From the NCBI GenBank assembly GCA_000310025.1, contig FN649742.1, positions 3,653,378-3,680,368 on the forward strand: a DNA stretch of 26,991 nucleotides, in the 5' to 3' direction. A program made the translations under genes and the position numbers. Shown here piece by piece: positions 1 through 11,200 of the stretch (the first letter of the stretch is position 1; the number at the start of each line of letters is the position of its first letter). This DNA is from Ectocarpus siliculosus (taxonomy: Eukaryota > Sar > Phaeophyceae > Ectocarpales > Ectocarpaceae). Under the pieces are notes generated by a model. That model was not told where the DNA came from. It did no database searches and saw nothing but the letters and a program-made list of their open reading frames with translations.

Positions 1-939
1 GGGGGGGGGGGGGGGGGGCGAGGGGACCGGGGTCGTACTTATGTTTTGCATGCCTTAGCGGGCAGATATTTGACCACGTGTCGTCAAGGGAACGGTTGTG
101 AGGGGTGTTGATGTGAGCGAGAAGCGGTTGGCATCCTCACCCATACGACTACAATACCTGCCGCCTACGGTGTCCGTTAAGACGCCCCTCGCGAAAATCG
201 AATAGGGCAGACCCTACACGCAGCAGATCGCCGCAACAGCAGTGACATCTAAATAGACATCTAAATAGGAAGAACGGCAGGCAGGCGGGTCACACACACA
301 CATGCTCTGTTCCGGGTGCAACAAAAACATGTGAAAGAACCACATGCATGGGAGGAACGAGAGAAAACGCGTTGGGATCGACTGGACGGCTGTGTAACGG
401 GCAAGAACAAGAGCACGCCGTACGTGTCTTTCGGCATGTTGCGGAAAGAAATTTCTCGCGCGAGCGAGGGAGGCAGAACTCGTCTACACCTACGGACACG
501 TCCTTTGCGGCGACAAAAACTGCTTCCATCTTCATTTCTACTTCTTGCACAACACCGGGTATTTGACGGGAGAGATGAACTTGAAAAAGGGAAGTATACA
601 ACGAAGGTTTCTTTCGCGTTCGTGTCGCGGTTTCCGCTTCGTGGCACTTCAGACAAGGACACCCAACGAGCGCTTCGCTGCTCGCTTTGGGATGTTGCTC
701 GACCTTGCCAGACAGAAACAAAACAGAAGCCACCAATCGCCGTCTCGTGTTTGACAAAGGGCATCGAATTGCTTCGCTCGTCGTCAGCTCAATTCCAAGA
801 CCGGAAAGCATCCCTCAAATATGGAATCCCATCTACAAGAGAAAGGAATAGAAAGAGACAGAAAGAGATGCACCGAAAAACCGTCGCCCCCTAGCCACCC
901 CGACTTGTCAAACGACGCTCGGTGCCCTCGCTTGCCCAC
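1..939. other. presumed sufD intron 7; no gene recognised
   Basis: No SufD C-terminal helix or other protein family was recognised on either strand. The window opens with an 18-base G run. A small direct repeat (GACATCTAAATAG twice) lies at 245-268. Both strands have long open frames here, but they have no family resemblance and mirror each other. Confidence 0.55.
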
Positions 940-1131
940 CTGGATCTTGCTGATCCCGCGGGACATGAGGTAGAACAGCTCCTCGTCCTCGAGGTCGCAG
1001 ATGGTGGCGCCGTGCGTGCACTTCACATCGTTGGCGATGATCTCCATCGACGGCATCACCGTCACCCGGGCCTTGTCGCTCACCAGGAGGGTGCGGCACA
1101 GCTGGTTCGCGTCAGTCTTTTGCGCGACTTG
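940..1131 (-). CDS. sufD: sufD exon 7 (last exon seen)
   Basis: Acceptor CCCCAG|CAAGTC, donor CCAG|GTGGGC, phase 0, 64 codons (456-519). It codes AQKTDANQLCRTLLVSDKA, MPSMEIIANDVKCTHGAT and DEELFYLMSRGISKIQ, the most conserved stretch of the family. A donor consensus at SKIQ implies at least one more exon at lower coordinates. Confidence 0.93.
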
Positions 1132-2062
1132 CTGGGGACCGACCGGGGGGCGTGAAACAAGCAGAACAACGATCACACGCGAGAGTTGTGAGGTTTGTCT
1201 TCCTTGTGCCGGTGTTGCCGGGAGTTTCTGCGCGATTCGCGCGCGCGGGGGTGGGCGTGGCCATGCGTCTGACTATCATGCATGGCCATGTATTCCCAAG
1301 ACCATCGCGTTGTGTTGGGAGAGAGTGGAACGAAAGAAAAAAAAACATTCGTGTTTAACCCCCCGGAACGGGGGGGGGGGGGGGGCACGCTTGCCTCGCT
1401 CACGCCCATGAGACGGGCCAAAACGGGCAACACAACACGGCAGTGAGTGACAGGAACAAAACATCGAAACGTCTTTTCGTCAAAACGGAGGAACGGTGTA
1501 GATTGCATAGCTGTGAAAACCAGACCCACATGTCAAGCCCATGAAACCCAACAAACAAACGTAAAATTCTTACATGTGGACGAGGTGAACTTTTTGTAAA
1601 AAAAAAAGAGACGATGTGGGGACCACCACCACCCAGCGAGCGAGAAGGAACGTACTCTAAACCACACCAAGCTACGCGTATGTATTCATTGCACCATTGG
1701 CGAGGCGATATAGCGGCAGCAGTACCCGCTCGAGACAGCCAGCGAACTGCCTGAGGGGAGAGACGAGATACAGCGGTAACAGTAGCTGGTCAAGACAGCT
1801 AACTTCCTGAGGCGACGGACGAGATACTAGCCGCTCGAGACAGCCGCCTGACTCACGTCGATGACGATGCGGCCCTTGAAGACGCAGTCGGCAGTGTCCG
1901 AGACCACGTTGCGCTGCTCCTGGAGGCACGTGGTGCCCTCGGCCTTGTGGCGGATGGTGGAGTGCACGTCCTGCCTCTGGTTGTTCGTCGTCAGGGCGGC
2001 CGTGAATATGTTGCAGTGCGACCCCGTTTCCAAGAGGTCGATCTGCAAACAGACAAGACAGT

Positions 2063-2098
<36 letters not shown>

Positions 2099-3996
2099 CA
2101 TGGCTTAGCGGTTAGACCATCACACGTCCTCGAGAGGACGGAATGGGGGGGGGGTGAGATGGCAGACGAAAAGGGTGAGGGAAGGAGGAAGTGGCAGCAG
2201 CAGCACGAGCAGCACGGTGGGATGAATCAATTGTTCGGTGAATCCACGGCCCGAAAGCTGCTGTAAACCGTGTGAACGAAGATGATTGGAATTGGGGTCG
2301 GCATTGTGTCGATGTCGGTGCTGCGCGAACCTGGTTCGTGGCAGCATTCGAGACAAGATTTTTGCCTAGCACGTGGAGGCCCCGGTGGTGAGCTTGGCGG
2401 CAAGATCGGTCGTCGGTCGTCGTCGTACAGAGCTTTTTCGAATCTCGCACGACGGCTGTAGATTGAAACTATCGTATGCGTAACGTCAAAGGAGCGCCCG
2501 TTCAAGAACAAATTACCCCGTTCGAAGGTGTGTTGGAAGTGGAAGTCGTGCATATGCAACAAGTAGTCTCAGTCTTTGCATTGACAGTTTGAGAGGGAAT
2601 TGAATGGGCGCTCCTTTGATGTTACGCTTAAGAAAGTTTCAATCTACAGCCGTAGTGCGAGATTCGACGTAAAGCTCCATAAACCAACACTTTCTCAATT
2701 CTACTTTCCTTCTCATACACATTTCATGACCTTATTTGACGACATCTCAACCAGAACTAAACCCAACCCTGCTTTCAGAGCCAACATTCTCAAGTCCATT
2801 CCAAGATATCTCGGCAAATTGCTCTGAGGAACACCAGGGAAGTTGACAAAAACCATACCACATGTATATCATTTGAAAACTTTCGTGCTTTACTGATGTT
2901 GTTTGCCAACACCAAACATAACAAGAAACAAGCTAGCATGACAGAACCTGAATGCTATGCCCTACCTACCATACACCAGGGGTACCATTCTCATCTAAGC
3001 ATCACTGACACGTTACCCCAGAGGATCAAATACGCTTTGTAAATTCAAAAAACGGTGGGAAACAACTGCCCGTAAAATTAAAAAATCTGTAGTTTTGGAA
3101 ACGAGTAGCTCTTCCTTCCATGATTTTTACAAAAATAATATTCCTAAAATATAACAAACCAGCAAGCTGTCAATAGACACTGCGCCGTGTTCCCTGTGAA
3201 GGATACATTTTACAACACACGACACAACGGAGGGGTCCTCCCCGATATTTTGTCGTTGACCCAGCAGAGAACTACAGGGATGTATAGTATAATGTAGGAA
3301 ACCTATACAGATGTTTTTGTACTTTGCACCAGCTGGCATCACTGACATAAAAATCATCATTGTATAGAATTAAAAAGACTCGAAATAAGTCCAGTACCCA
3401 GCAGGTTTTCCTCCACTCACTGAAAAGACTCCACCACATCCCGTTCGACTGTGGGTATATCTCGAATGGGTAGTCTTTCTGTGTGTGTATTTATTTTTCC
3501 TTAATTCCATCACAACTCAACATATATACTGTGATTAAACTACCCCAAGTCTTCTTTCACTCACTAAAAACTAGGGTTGACTTATTGCACGACAGAATCA
3601 GAAGGGGTTTCCGCAATCCCCGCTTTTCCATTGGAAGCGTTTTCTCGGCGCTTTTCTTCTCGGCGCGCAGGCAGCCCTGGTTACCTTTTCTGCTCGTACC
3701 GCGAGTACCGCGTCCCGTGCCTCCCCGACAAGTAAAAACCATACCTGCAGAAACAGATTCCACTCGCCACTCATTCCCTGCAGGACACTTTTCGGCACGC
3801 CATGACAATTCCCTCACATGCACAATATTCCGGTTCGGCATTTAAAACAAACCGTTTGATTTAGCCGCTGCTGTACTGTGCAACGTTCGGGGCGGCATCG
3901 TCACGAACGTGACGCCCTCTGCCCACAGATGTGGACTACCCGGGGGGCGCCATGCAAGCAGGTGGAATATTGTGCTTGTGAGGGAATTGTAGTTAT

Positions 3997-4065
<69 letters not shown>

Positions 4066-5223
4066 AGAGAGAGATGGAAGGGGGTTGTGCCGCTGCGATG
4101 GCGCGCCCGCCCCCCTGTTTCAGTATTCGACCGCCCTGCTGTTCCCAGCCCACCAAGGCCTAAGAAACACACAGCATCTTCGAGACGCGCACACACACGG
4201 CCCCACCGGCACATCTACACAAAACAAATATCTACGCGCGAAAGGCCACCGCCGGCCGATTCCACGTCAATTCCCCCGCAATCCCGCAACCGACCTCCCC
4301 TCCGAGCACCGGCGAAAAAAAGAGCAGCAGGAGCGGAGACTAAGAACATCCGAAGCAAGGTGTGTCAAACAGCTCTTGGAGAGTAGCAGAGGCACGTTCT
4401 TGTGGCATTGCGTACAATACACCGTAGGAGTTGAGATCCAGTTCTTGCTCGGAGCGTACCACAAATCAACGGCGGTACATTTCGAGCACCCAATGGTAGA
4501 AATAAGCTTGCCACGTGCACTTGGGTAGTGTGGCGCAGCCTAATGCCGACGGTACGGCGTTGCCAGGATCGATGGATACATCTCACAGAAGGATTCATCC
4601 AATAAATATTTGTGCGCCACTAAGTATGACTATACTCAACCTCAAAATTGTTTCGGCAGCCGCAACCGCTGTCCGAGTAAGGAAATCAAATCACACCCGG
4701 GAAAGAACGAAGCAGAAGAAGACCAAAAACAATTCTGGGGAGAAAGAAAACAAGGAAGGAATGCACCGCAAATTAGCAAATCAATTGTTCTGTGTGTTCG
4801 GGGTTGCCACTTCGGATGCACGGAGGTAAGGCCACAGGCGACGTAGAAAGTTGATGACGGACACACACGTTGGACAATCAAAAAGCAACACAATTAAACT
4901 GGATCAGCGAGAGAAGAGAAACTGACTGGTACGACAAACTTGTAGGGCGATGGCGCAACACTAGCACCTTCCCACGCAAGCGGCTAACACCTCCTTCAAA
5001 GAGTCGACCACGACCACATCCTCAACAGCAACGGCAACGCGAGCGCGTACAGGCGTCAAATCACCCCAAATAAATCACCTGGAAGTTGGCCCGGGCGTCG
5101 AAGGCCCCGGAGAGGACCTGGTTGACCGAGTAGGTGGAGTTGGTGGTCTGGTCGACTGAGACGGTGTCGACGAGACGGTCGGAGGCGCTCATCTCCTCCG
5201 CGTAGTCGTGCGTCTTGTGTCGG

Positions 5224-5258
<35 letters not shown>

Positions 5259-8200
5259 CAAGTTTCGTGAGCCATCCCAAGAGAAATCACAACGCGGCAG
5301 AGAAAAGCGTGTACGCAAGATTATACGGTAGTTGCGTCCATGAGGGGACACGCAGACACGAGGGTGGAAACGCACGAGATGGGGGCGGAGGGGGAGCGAG
5401 GCTGTAGTGAGGGGTCGTGAGCAAGCCAGCGGGGGGAGGTGGGGGTACCAAAATTTGTGGCTAGGGGGGTCGAGTACAAATACAGATTCCACTGCTACTT
5501 GTGTGCATTGCTGGTACCGAGCCTGCGGCACGGACCGGCACAGGCCAGCTGCGGGCGGATCGTACGTCATCACCAAATAACGACGGTCAACACAGCCTGG
5601 TTCTGTTATTTTCTTTTCGTCCTCCGTGCTTTCGGGACGGCACGAGAAAAAAAAAGATAGAAAAAAACATCGACAACTTGTAGAGCGGCAGGATAAGCCA
5701 GGGTATTCTCACCATACGTACGCGCAACACAAGTTTCAGTGGCATTTGCCATCTTTCCAGTGTGTGTTGCTCTGTATGGTACCATGAGCGTTTTCGGCGA
5801 CACACCTTCGCCGAAAAGAAAAGTGGAACACATGGGCACCAATACACTCGAGAGGGGAAGAAAGAGCCTATCGATTTCTTTTGTGCTCGCGATTATCCAT
5901 TCATGGCAACATTTCTCAAGCACGCCAAGCGAAGCCCGTGCAGTAACCCCTCCCCCCCTCCCACTGAGAACCTTGCCTTGCCACCCAATACCAACATGCA
6001 CCTAAAACGTAAACACTCATTTCGTTATCTCTTTCTCACGATCAAACCGCCCCAAAACCCCGCCGCCCGCCCACCCTCCCCACGTAGGCCAAGGTTTCAC
6101 ACCTCAACTCACCACGGTGGCGCGATCTCCCACAAGCACCCTCGTGAAACCGTTGGCGAGGCACACGCCGCCCCGGCTGAGGTAGCTCTGCGTAAGGGTC
6201 ACATGCGAGTCCGCTCCGGCCTTCACGACAAGCCGGGGGTGGCTCACCGTGGGCCCCTCCTCCCCCTCGGAGAAGAAAATTACCTATGGAGCAGTAGTAG
6301 AGATGCGCGGGTTATTTATGGGCGGGGACCTCGGAAAGTTGGTGGTTTGTAAGCACGTGCAAATATGCACGCGCGTGCACCAAATGCGTGAGGGAAGGAG
6401 GGAGGGAGGGACGCGATTAACGGCAGCACCCTCAGGTGCAGGCTTGTTGACGCTGCTTACGACCCTCGCATGCGCTTATTCACGAAAGTCACGAAACGGA
6501 TATATTGATGAAATACTAAATCGATAGATAATATGGTGACGAGACTGTCCAGTCTATTCCTCGTTCACAGAAAAGCTGCAGCGTCGTATCTAGCACAAGC
6601 ACAGAGAAACGAATCACACCAACAGCAGCGGGCGGAGTATTTCACGCTTGGGGGCTGCTGCGTCCTCTGTTGAATACGCTTCAAACCTAGACACCCACAC
6701 AGACGAAACACCCAACGACAACTAGAGTGTTCGCCACGATCGATCTTTCATCCATTACCACAAGACGAGACAGCACCCTCTCCACTACCGCCGTGACCTC
6801 CTCTAGAGAGGACTACGAATGTGCGTCGAAACCGCTCTGCGAAACAAACTCATGATGGAAAACTCACACGACACAGACCCAGACACAAAGACGGACAGCA
6901 GTGCCAGAGTCACAATCTACAGAGGAACGAGAATCCGGGGCGCGGTGCGTCTGCGTACCACACAGAAGATTTACGAATGTTTTTACCACAAAGCTCGTCG
7001 AACACCTACACACACACTGCTGTCGGTAGAACCCTTATCCTTTGACCAGAAAAAAGTGTTCGTGTGTCTCATCTATTTAGCTACAATGGCTGACATCGTT
7101 TTCATTGGTCGGTCGGATAGCACGGTCGATCCTACCAAAAAAATTACCCAGCTATAACACAAGACTGACGCATTTTCATTGGTCGGTCGGTTAGAACGGT
7201 CGATCCTAAAAAAAAAAATTACCCAGCTACAATACAAGACTGACGCATTTTCATTGGTCGGTCGGTTAGAACGGTCGATCCTACCAAAAAACTTTCCCAG
7301 CTACAATACGAGACTGACGCATTTTCATTGGTCGGTCGGTTAGAACGGTCGATCCTACCAAAAAAATTACCCAGCTACAATACAAGACTGACGCATTTTC
7401 ATTGGTCGGTCGGTTAGTGCGGTCGATCCTATCAAAAAATTACCCAGCTACAATACAAGACTGACGCATTTTCATTGGTCAGTCGGTTAGCACGGTCGAT
7501 CCTGACAAAAAAATTACCCAGCTACAACACAAGACTGACGCATTTTCATTGGTCGGTCGGTTAGAGCGGTCGATCCTACCAAAAAAATTACCCAGCTCCA
7601 ATACAAGACTGACGCATTTTCATTGGTCAAGCCGGTTAGTGCGGTCGACGCCAACAATAAAACACACCTGGATGGGCTTCTCGACGGTAACGCCGTCCGC
7701 CACCATGATCACCCCCGCGTCGGCAAAGCAGGCCTGGTTCAGGCTGGCGAACGCCAGAGACCCCTGAGTCGTTCGGAAGTCGGCGTCCTTCTCCGGCAGG
7801 TACGACAACATTTCCTTTGCCTGGGTGGGACGTTTCGCGAGGCCACGACAGCAGCAGTAAAAGGTTAAGGTTTCCAACACGAAAAAAAACAAAAACAAAC
7901 AAGAACGTGCTGGATTTTGTTGCCCAAAGGCAAGAACGCCGCTCTCAAGAAACACGGGGAGAGGCGGGGGGGGTACAAACGAGTAACATTTGAACAAAAA
8001 TGGAAATAGACAAAAAAAAAACGTAGATATATACCCCAACTCCGATTTTTTTACAAAAGTTGGGGGGCTCAACGAAAAAACCACCTCGCGACAGCGACCG
8101 TCCCGTGAGCGAATCCAACCCCTCCAATAGTCAGTATGGTGCCTAGAGAACATGGTCAGGGCCCATGCACAGCATGAAAATCATTTCTTTAACGGATTTT

Positions 8201-11200
8201 TCTTCCACGTCTTTAGGCACAACACCATGGCGGAACACAAGGCCTCAACAAGCTGCCCTATTTTGCCCCAAACTCCTGAGGGTATACCCTCCGAATCCAC
8301 GATTTGCTTTTTCAGTCACCCACACAGCTTGTTTTACCCTTTGTGTACACTTCCGAGACTGTTTCGTATGTTGCGCCGTGCGGTGGCGTGGAGATCTACC
8401 TTTCGAGGACCCAAAAGTGGAAAAATGTGGGTAAATATTTCGGACACAACTGGGTCGAACAATAGACGAAAGTGGGTGGTCGAAAAACACGTGGCAGTAG
8501 AGTTCGGTGGGCATAAACCACTGAGTTTCGGACAAAATAGGGCAACCCGTTGGAGGCCTTTTGCGCCGCCGCGTTGCTTGGCCTGTAGACGTCCAAGAAG
8601 ATCTGTAAAGTGCGCTTGCTGTACATGGGCCCTGACCATGTTCTCCAGGCATCAGGTTGACAATTAAAGTGGTTGGACTCGCTCACAGGCGGTCGCCGCG
8701 AAGCAATTTTTGTACCTTTCAGCCTTTGTGTGGAAAAGGGGCCGATATACCAACTTTCGTCTATTTCCCGACAAAAAAAAAAAAACTCAAAACGCCCTCG
8801 AAGCCACACACCAAAAAATCACCTGATCGAGCGGAGCCCCCTCGATAGCCCCGATGTGGCCGGCCACCAGCCCCTCCACGCCCCCCAGCGCCGACACGTC
8901 GCTGAGCTCGTCGCTGAACACCCCGTTCACGAAGACCATCTGCTGGCCCTGGCTCGCCTCCAGCAGGTGCGGCTTTATCGCGGCCGCTGTCTCCGCTGCC
9001 GTTGTTGTTGGCGCCGCTGACGTGAAGTCGGTCCGGTAGAGAGACTCCAGGTCCGTGTAGCGGTAGGGCTCTTGCTTGCGGGTGGGCAGGGCCAACTCTG
9101 CGAGCTCGGCCTCGCCCGCTCTTGGGGGGGTGTTTTTGAAGATGACACGTTTTTCAACCGAAGGTATAGATAAAACGACGAGTGCGGTAGGGGCAGGGGA
9201 CAGGGGCCACGTGAGGAGGGGGGGGGGTGTTGGGCGGCAGAAAAGTCGCCGACGGATGCGTGGAAAGAAGAGGGAAACACGCTGGGCTGTTATATAAAAT
9301 ACATATTTCGAAGTAGTATCGCCAGACGCAATGGTTAGTTGGGGCTGAGTCGCGAAAGATCGGAAGAATGCGCATGAAAAGTATCGCCAGGCAGCGGAGG
9401 TTGTGGTTCGTGTGACGGGTCTGCACTGAGTCCCCGTAAGCCCATCGCGCAGCATACGCCTGCGTTGGTACGTTTCTAGATTTACCTGGGCAGACCCTGT
9501 ATTCTGTCGTTTCCAAAATCTAAACAAAATATCCAGATGGCGAGTGTTCGGCAGGAGGCACGTTGTCACCTTGTTTGATAAGTCCGGCGAAAAAAACAGC
9601 TGTCCTCTTGTATACTCATATTTCGTTTAGTGACATGCCCCCTTCACTTTTGATTTGATTTTGCAAGTGGCAACTGGGGGGGGGGGGGGGGGGGGCGTCT
9701 CTCGATCCCTTTGGGTGGAATCCTTAAATCCTTCCGTACAAGGGCGGAGAAAAAATCGACATCTTGTCGCGCGCTTCGTCAGCGCGCACGTGTCTTCACG
9801 GCGATACCCGTAGCGCTTGGGCGCCCTGTTGTTGATGCACCCAATACCATGCCTGTATCTTACGGCTTACACCGAAAATAGAGCCGGTCCCCCGGTGGTT
9901 CAGTTGGTAACCTTAGCCCCGTTAACCTTCCGACTCTGGATTGCGGGTTCGAACGCTCTCTCTCAGGAGCATACGAATCTTAGAAACACAGAGGTGGAGA
10001 GCGCCAAATGGTAATCGTGCATAAACCCAAATGCAGGGAGGGAGCTGCTGCTGAACCCCTTCTCCGATTAAAGATTGAAGGCAAGCAATGAAGGGGAAAG
10101 GCGGAAACATGTGTATACCTCAACGTGTAGACTGGGGTACTGACTAGATGAGACCGAAGCGCCCGCACAATCTGGTGCAAATCCAAGTGACGGGGATGGC
10201 CTTGGCTGGTCGTGTGAAAACCATGTCGCTCTGTACGGGTAAAGTTATGTTTACCGCCCAACGTATTGTGGATCTTCGCTCTCGAGATATGCATACCTTC
10301 ATTCATTTGATCGTTTGACCTGGTGCCACGAGGTCTACTCTGTACAAGTGGTGTACTGCTGTGTGCGTCCCTCTTTAAACTTCTCATGAAGCACAGCAGC
10401 AACGTCCTCCGTGTCATTGCTTGGAAAAAAAAAGCATGTGTGTGAATGTCAATGTGTGAAGTCAACTCAGCGACAAACCTGGAGACAACCGTCCCATGTG
10501 AATCCCATGTGAATGCATTTGTGTGTGGAACACATTGTAGGACAAGAGCGGGATGTTTTCCAGCTTGAATTTTCATCTCTTGACACGACCAAAAACAACC
10601 AAAAAGGCTCACTAACCATGGTATTGCAACCTTCGAAACTCTGAAGGCCGCGAGAACCTCCCTCCGACAAGCCCCTTGTGACCGCAGTCAAGGCAAACAG
10701 TTAGCTCACAAACATCGCTACATCCACCCAGTACACCTGCTGTTTACCTAGTACAGCAGTAGTCCAACAGCAGTCCAACATTCAATCTGCTACCCAACTT
10801 GAGCCTGCAAATCCCAACTAACTTAGAATGTAGGATGCATGCGAAAACATGCCGCCACCGAGTGTAGGATTTCACGGTAGGTTGTGGCATGGTCTACACG
10901 TGTTGACTTCGAGCGCAGCGAAGAAAATATGTTGTTTCACTCACTTAGAAAGCTCGACAAGCGAGTCTGGTCGAGGAACCGCCCCTTCCCTGATGGCATC
11001 GAACCACATCCGGGGGTCGCGCCTCGGTACGCGCACGAAGGGCTTCATCTCGTTGTTCGACACCCCCTTCTGCTGCGTCTCCAGCAAGCTCCCGGCCACC
11101 GCTCCCTGGTTGTCCTCTGTCGCAACGCCCGTGGCCGACAGAACCCCATCCCCCTGGCGCCCCGCTTGCGCCGATCGCGCTTCTCCTGTGCTTCGACGAC

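Larger units (their letters stand above)
1132..1856 (-). other. sufD intron 6
   Basis: GT-AG intron between exons 6 and 7. It contains a 16-base G run (1370-1385) and a degenerate tandem repeat touching the exon 6 donor. No gene seen. Confidence 0.8.
2043..5078 (-). other. sufD intron 5 (3 kb)
   Basis: Intron between exons 5 and 6, about 3 kb. It holds a (CAGG)n tract, an inverted repeat (2431-2676) and a GA microsatellite. The part at 2680-3960 is AT-rich with no recognised gene. Open frames such as 3878-4528 are carried by the GA repeat and are not taken as genes. Confidence 0.75.
9121..10944 (-). other. sufD intron 1
   Basis: Phase 2 intron separating the targeting exon from the mature SufD exons. 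It contains a 20-base G run and a tRNA-like stretch. Other open frames show no recognised family. Confidence 0.8.

Noticed and set aside
261-894. Overlapping open frames on both strands at 261-894
   Set aside because: No family resemblance, no splice-consistent continuation of sufD, and the frames on the two strands overlap; treated as chance.
2101-2140. A-box-like TGGCTTAGCGGTTAGA
   Set aside because: No B box or tRNA fold downstream.
2600-2827. Small open frame sharing a NGRSFDVT peptide with the opposite strand
   Set aside because: Produced by the inverted repeat at 2431-2676.
3878-4528. 216-codon plus-strand open frame
   Set aside because: Kept open by the GA microsatellite, which reads Arg-Glu repeats; lies inside a sufD intron.
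7081-7651. CRISPR array
   Set aside because: The 74-bp units are head-to-tail tandem copies without unique spacers, in a eukaryotic intron.
8152-8667. Related open frames on opposite strands
   Set aside because: Explained by the mirror arms of the foldback element, not by two genes.
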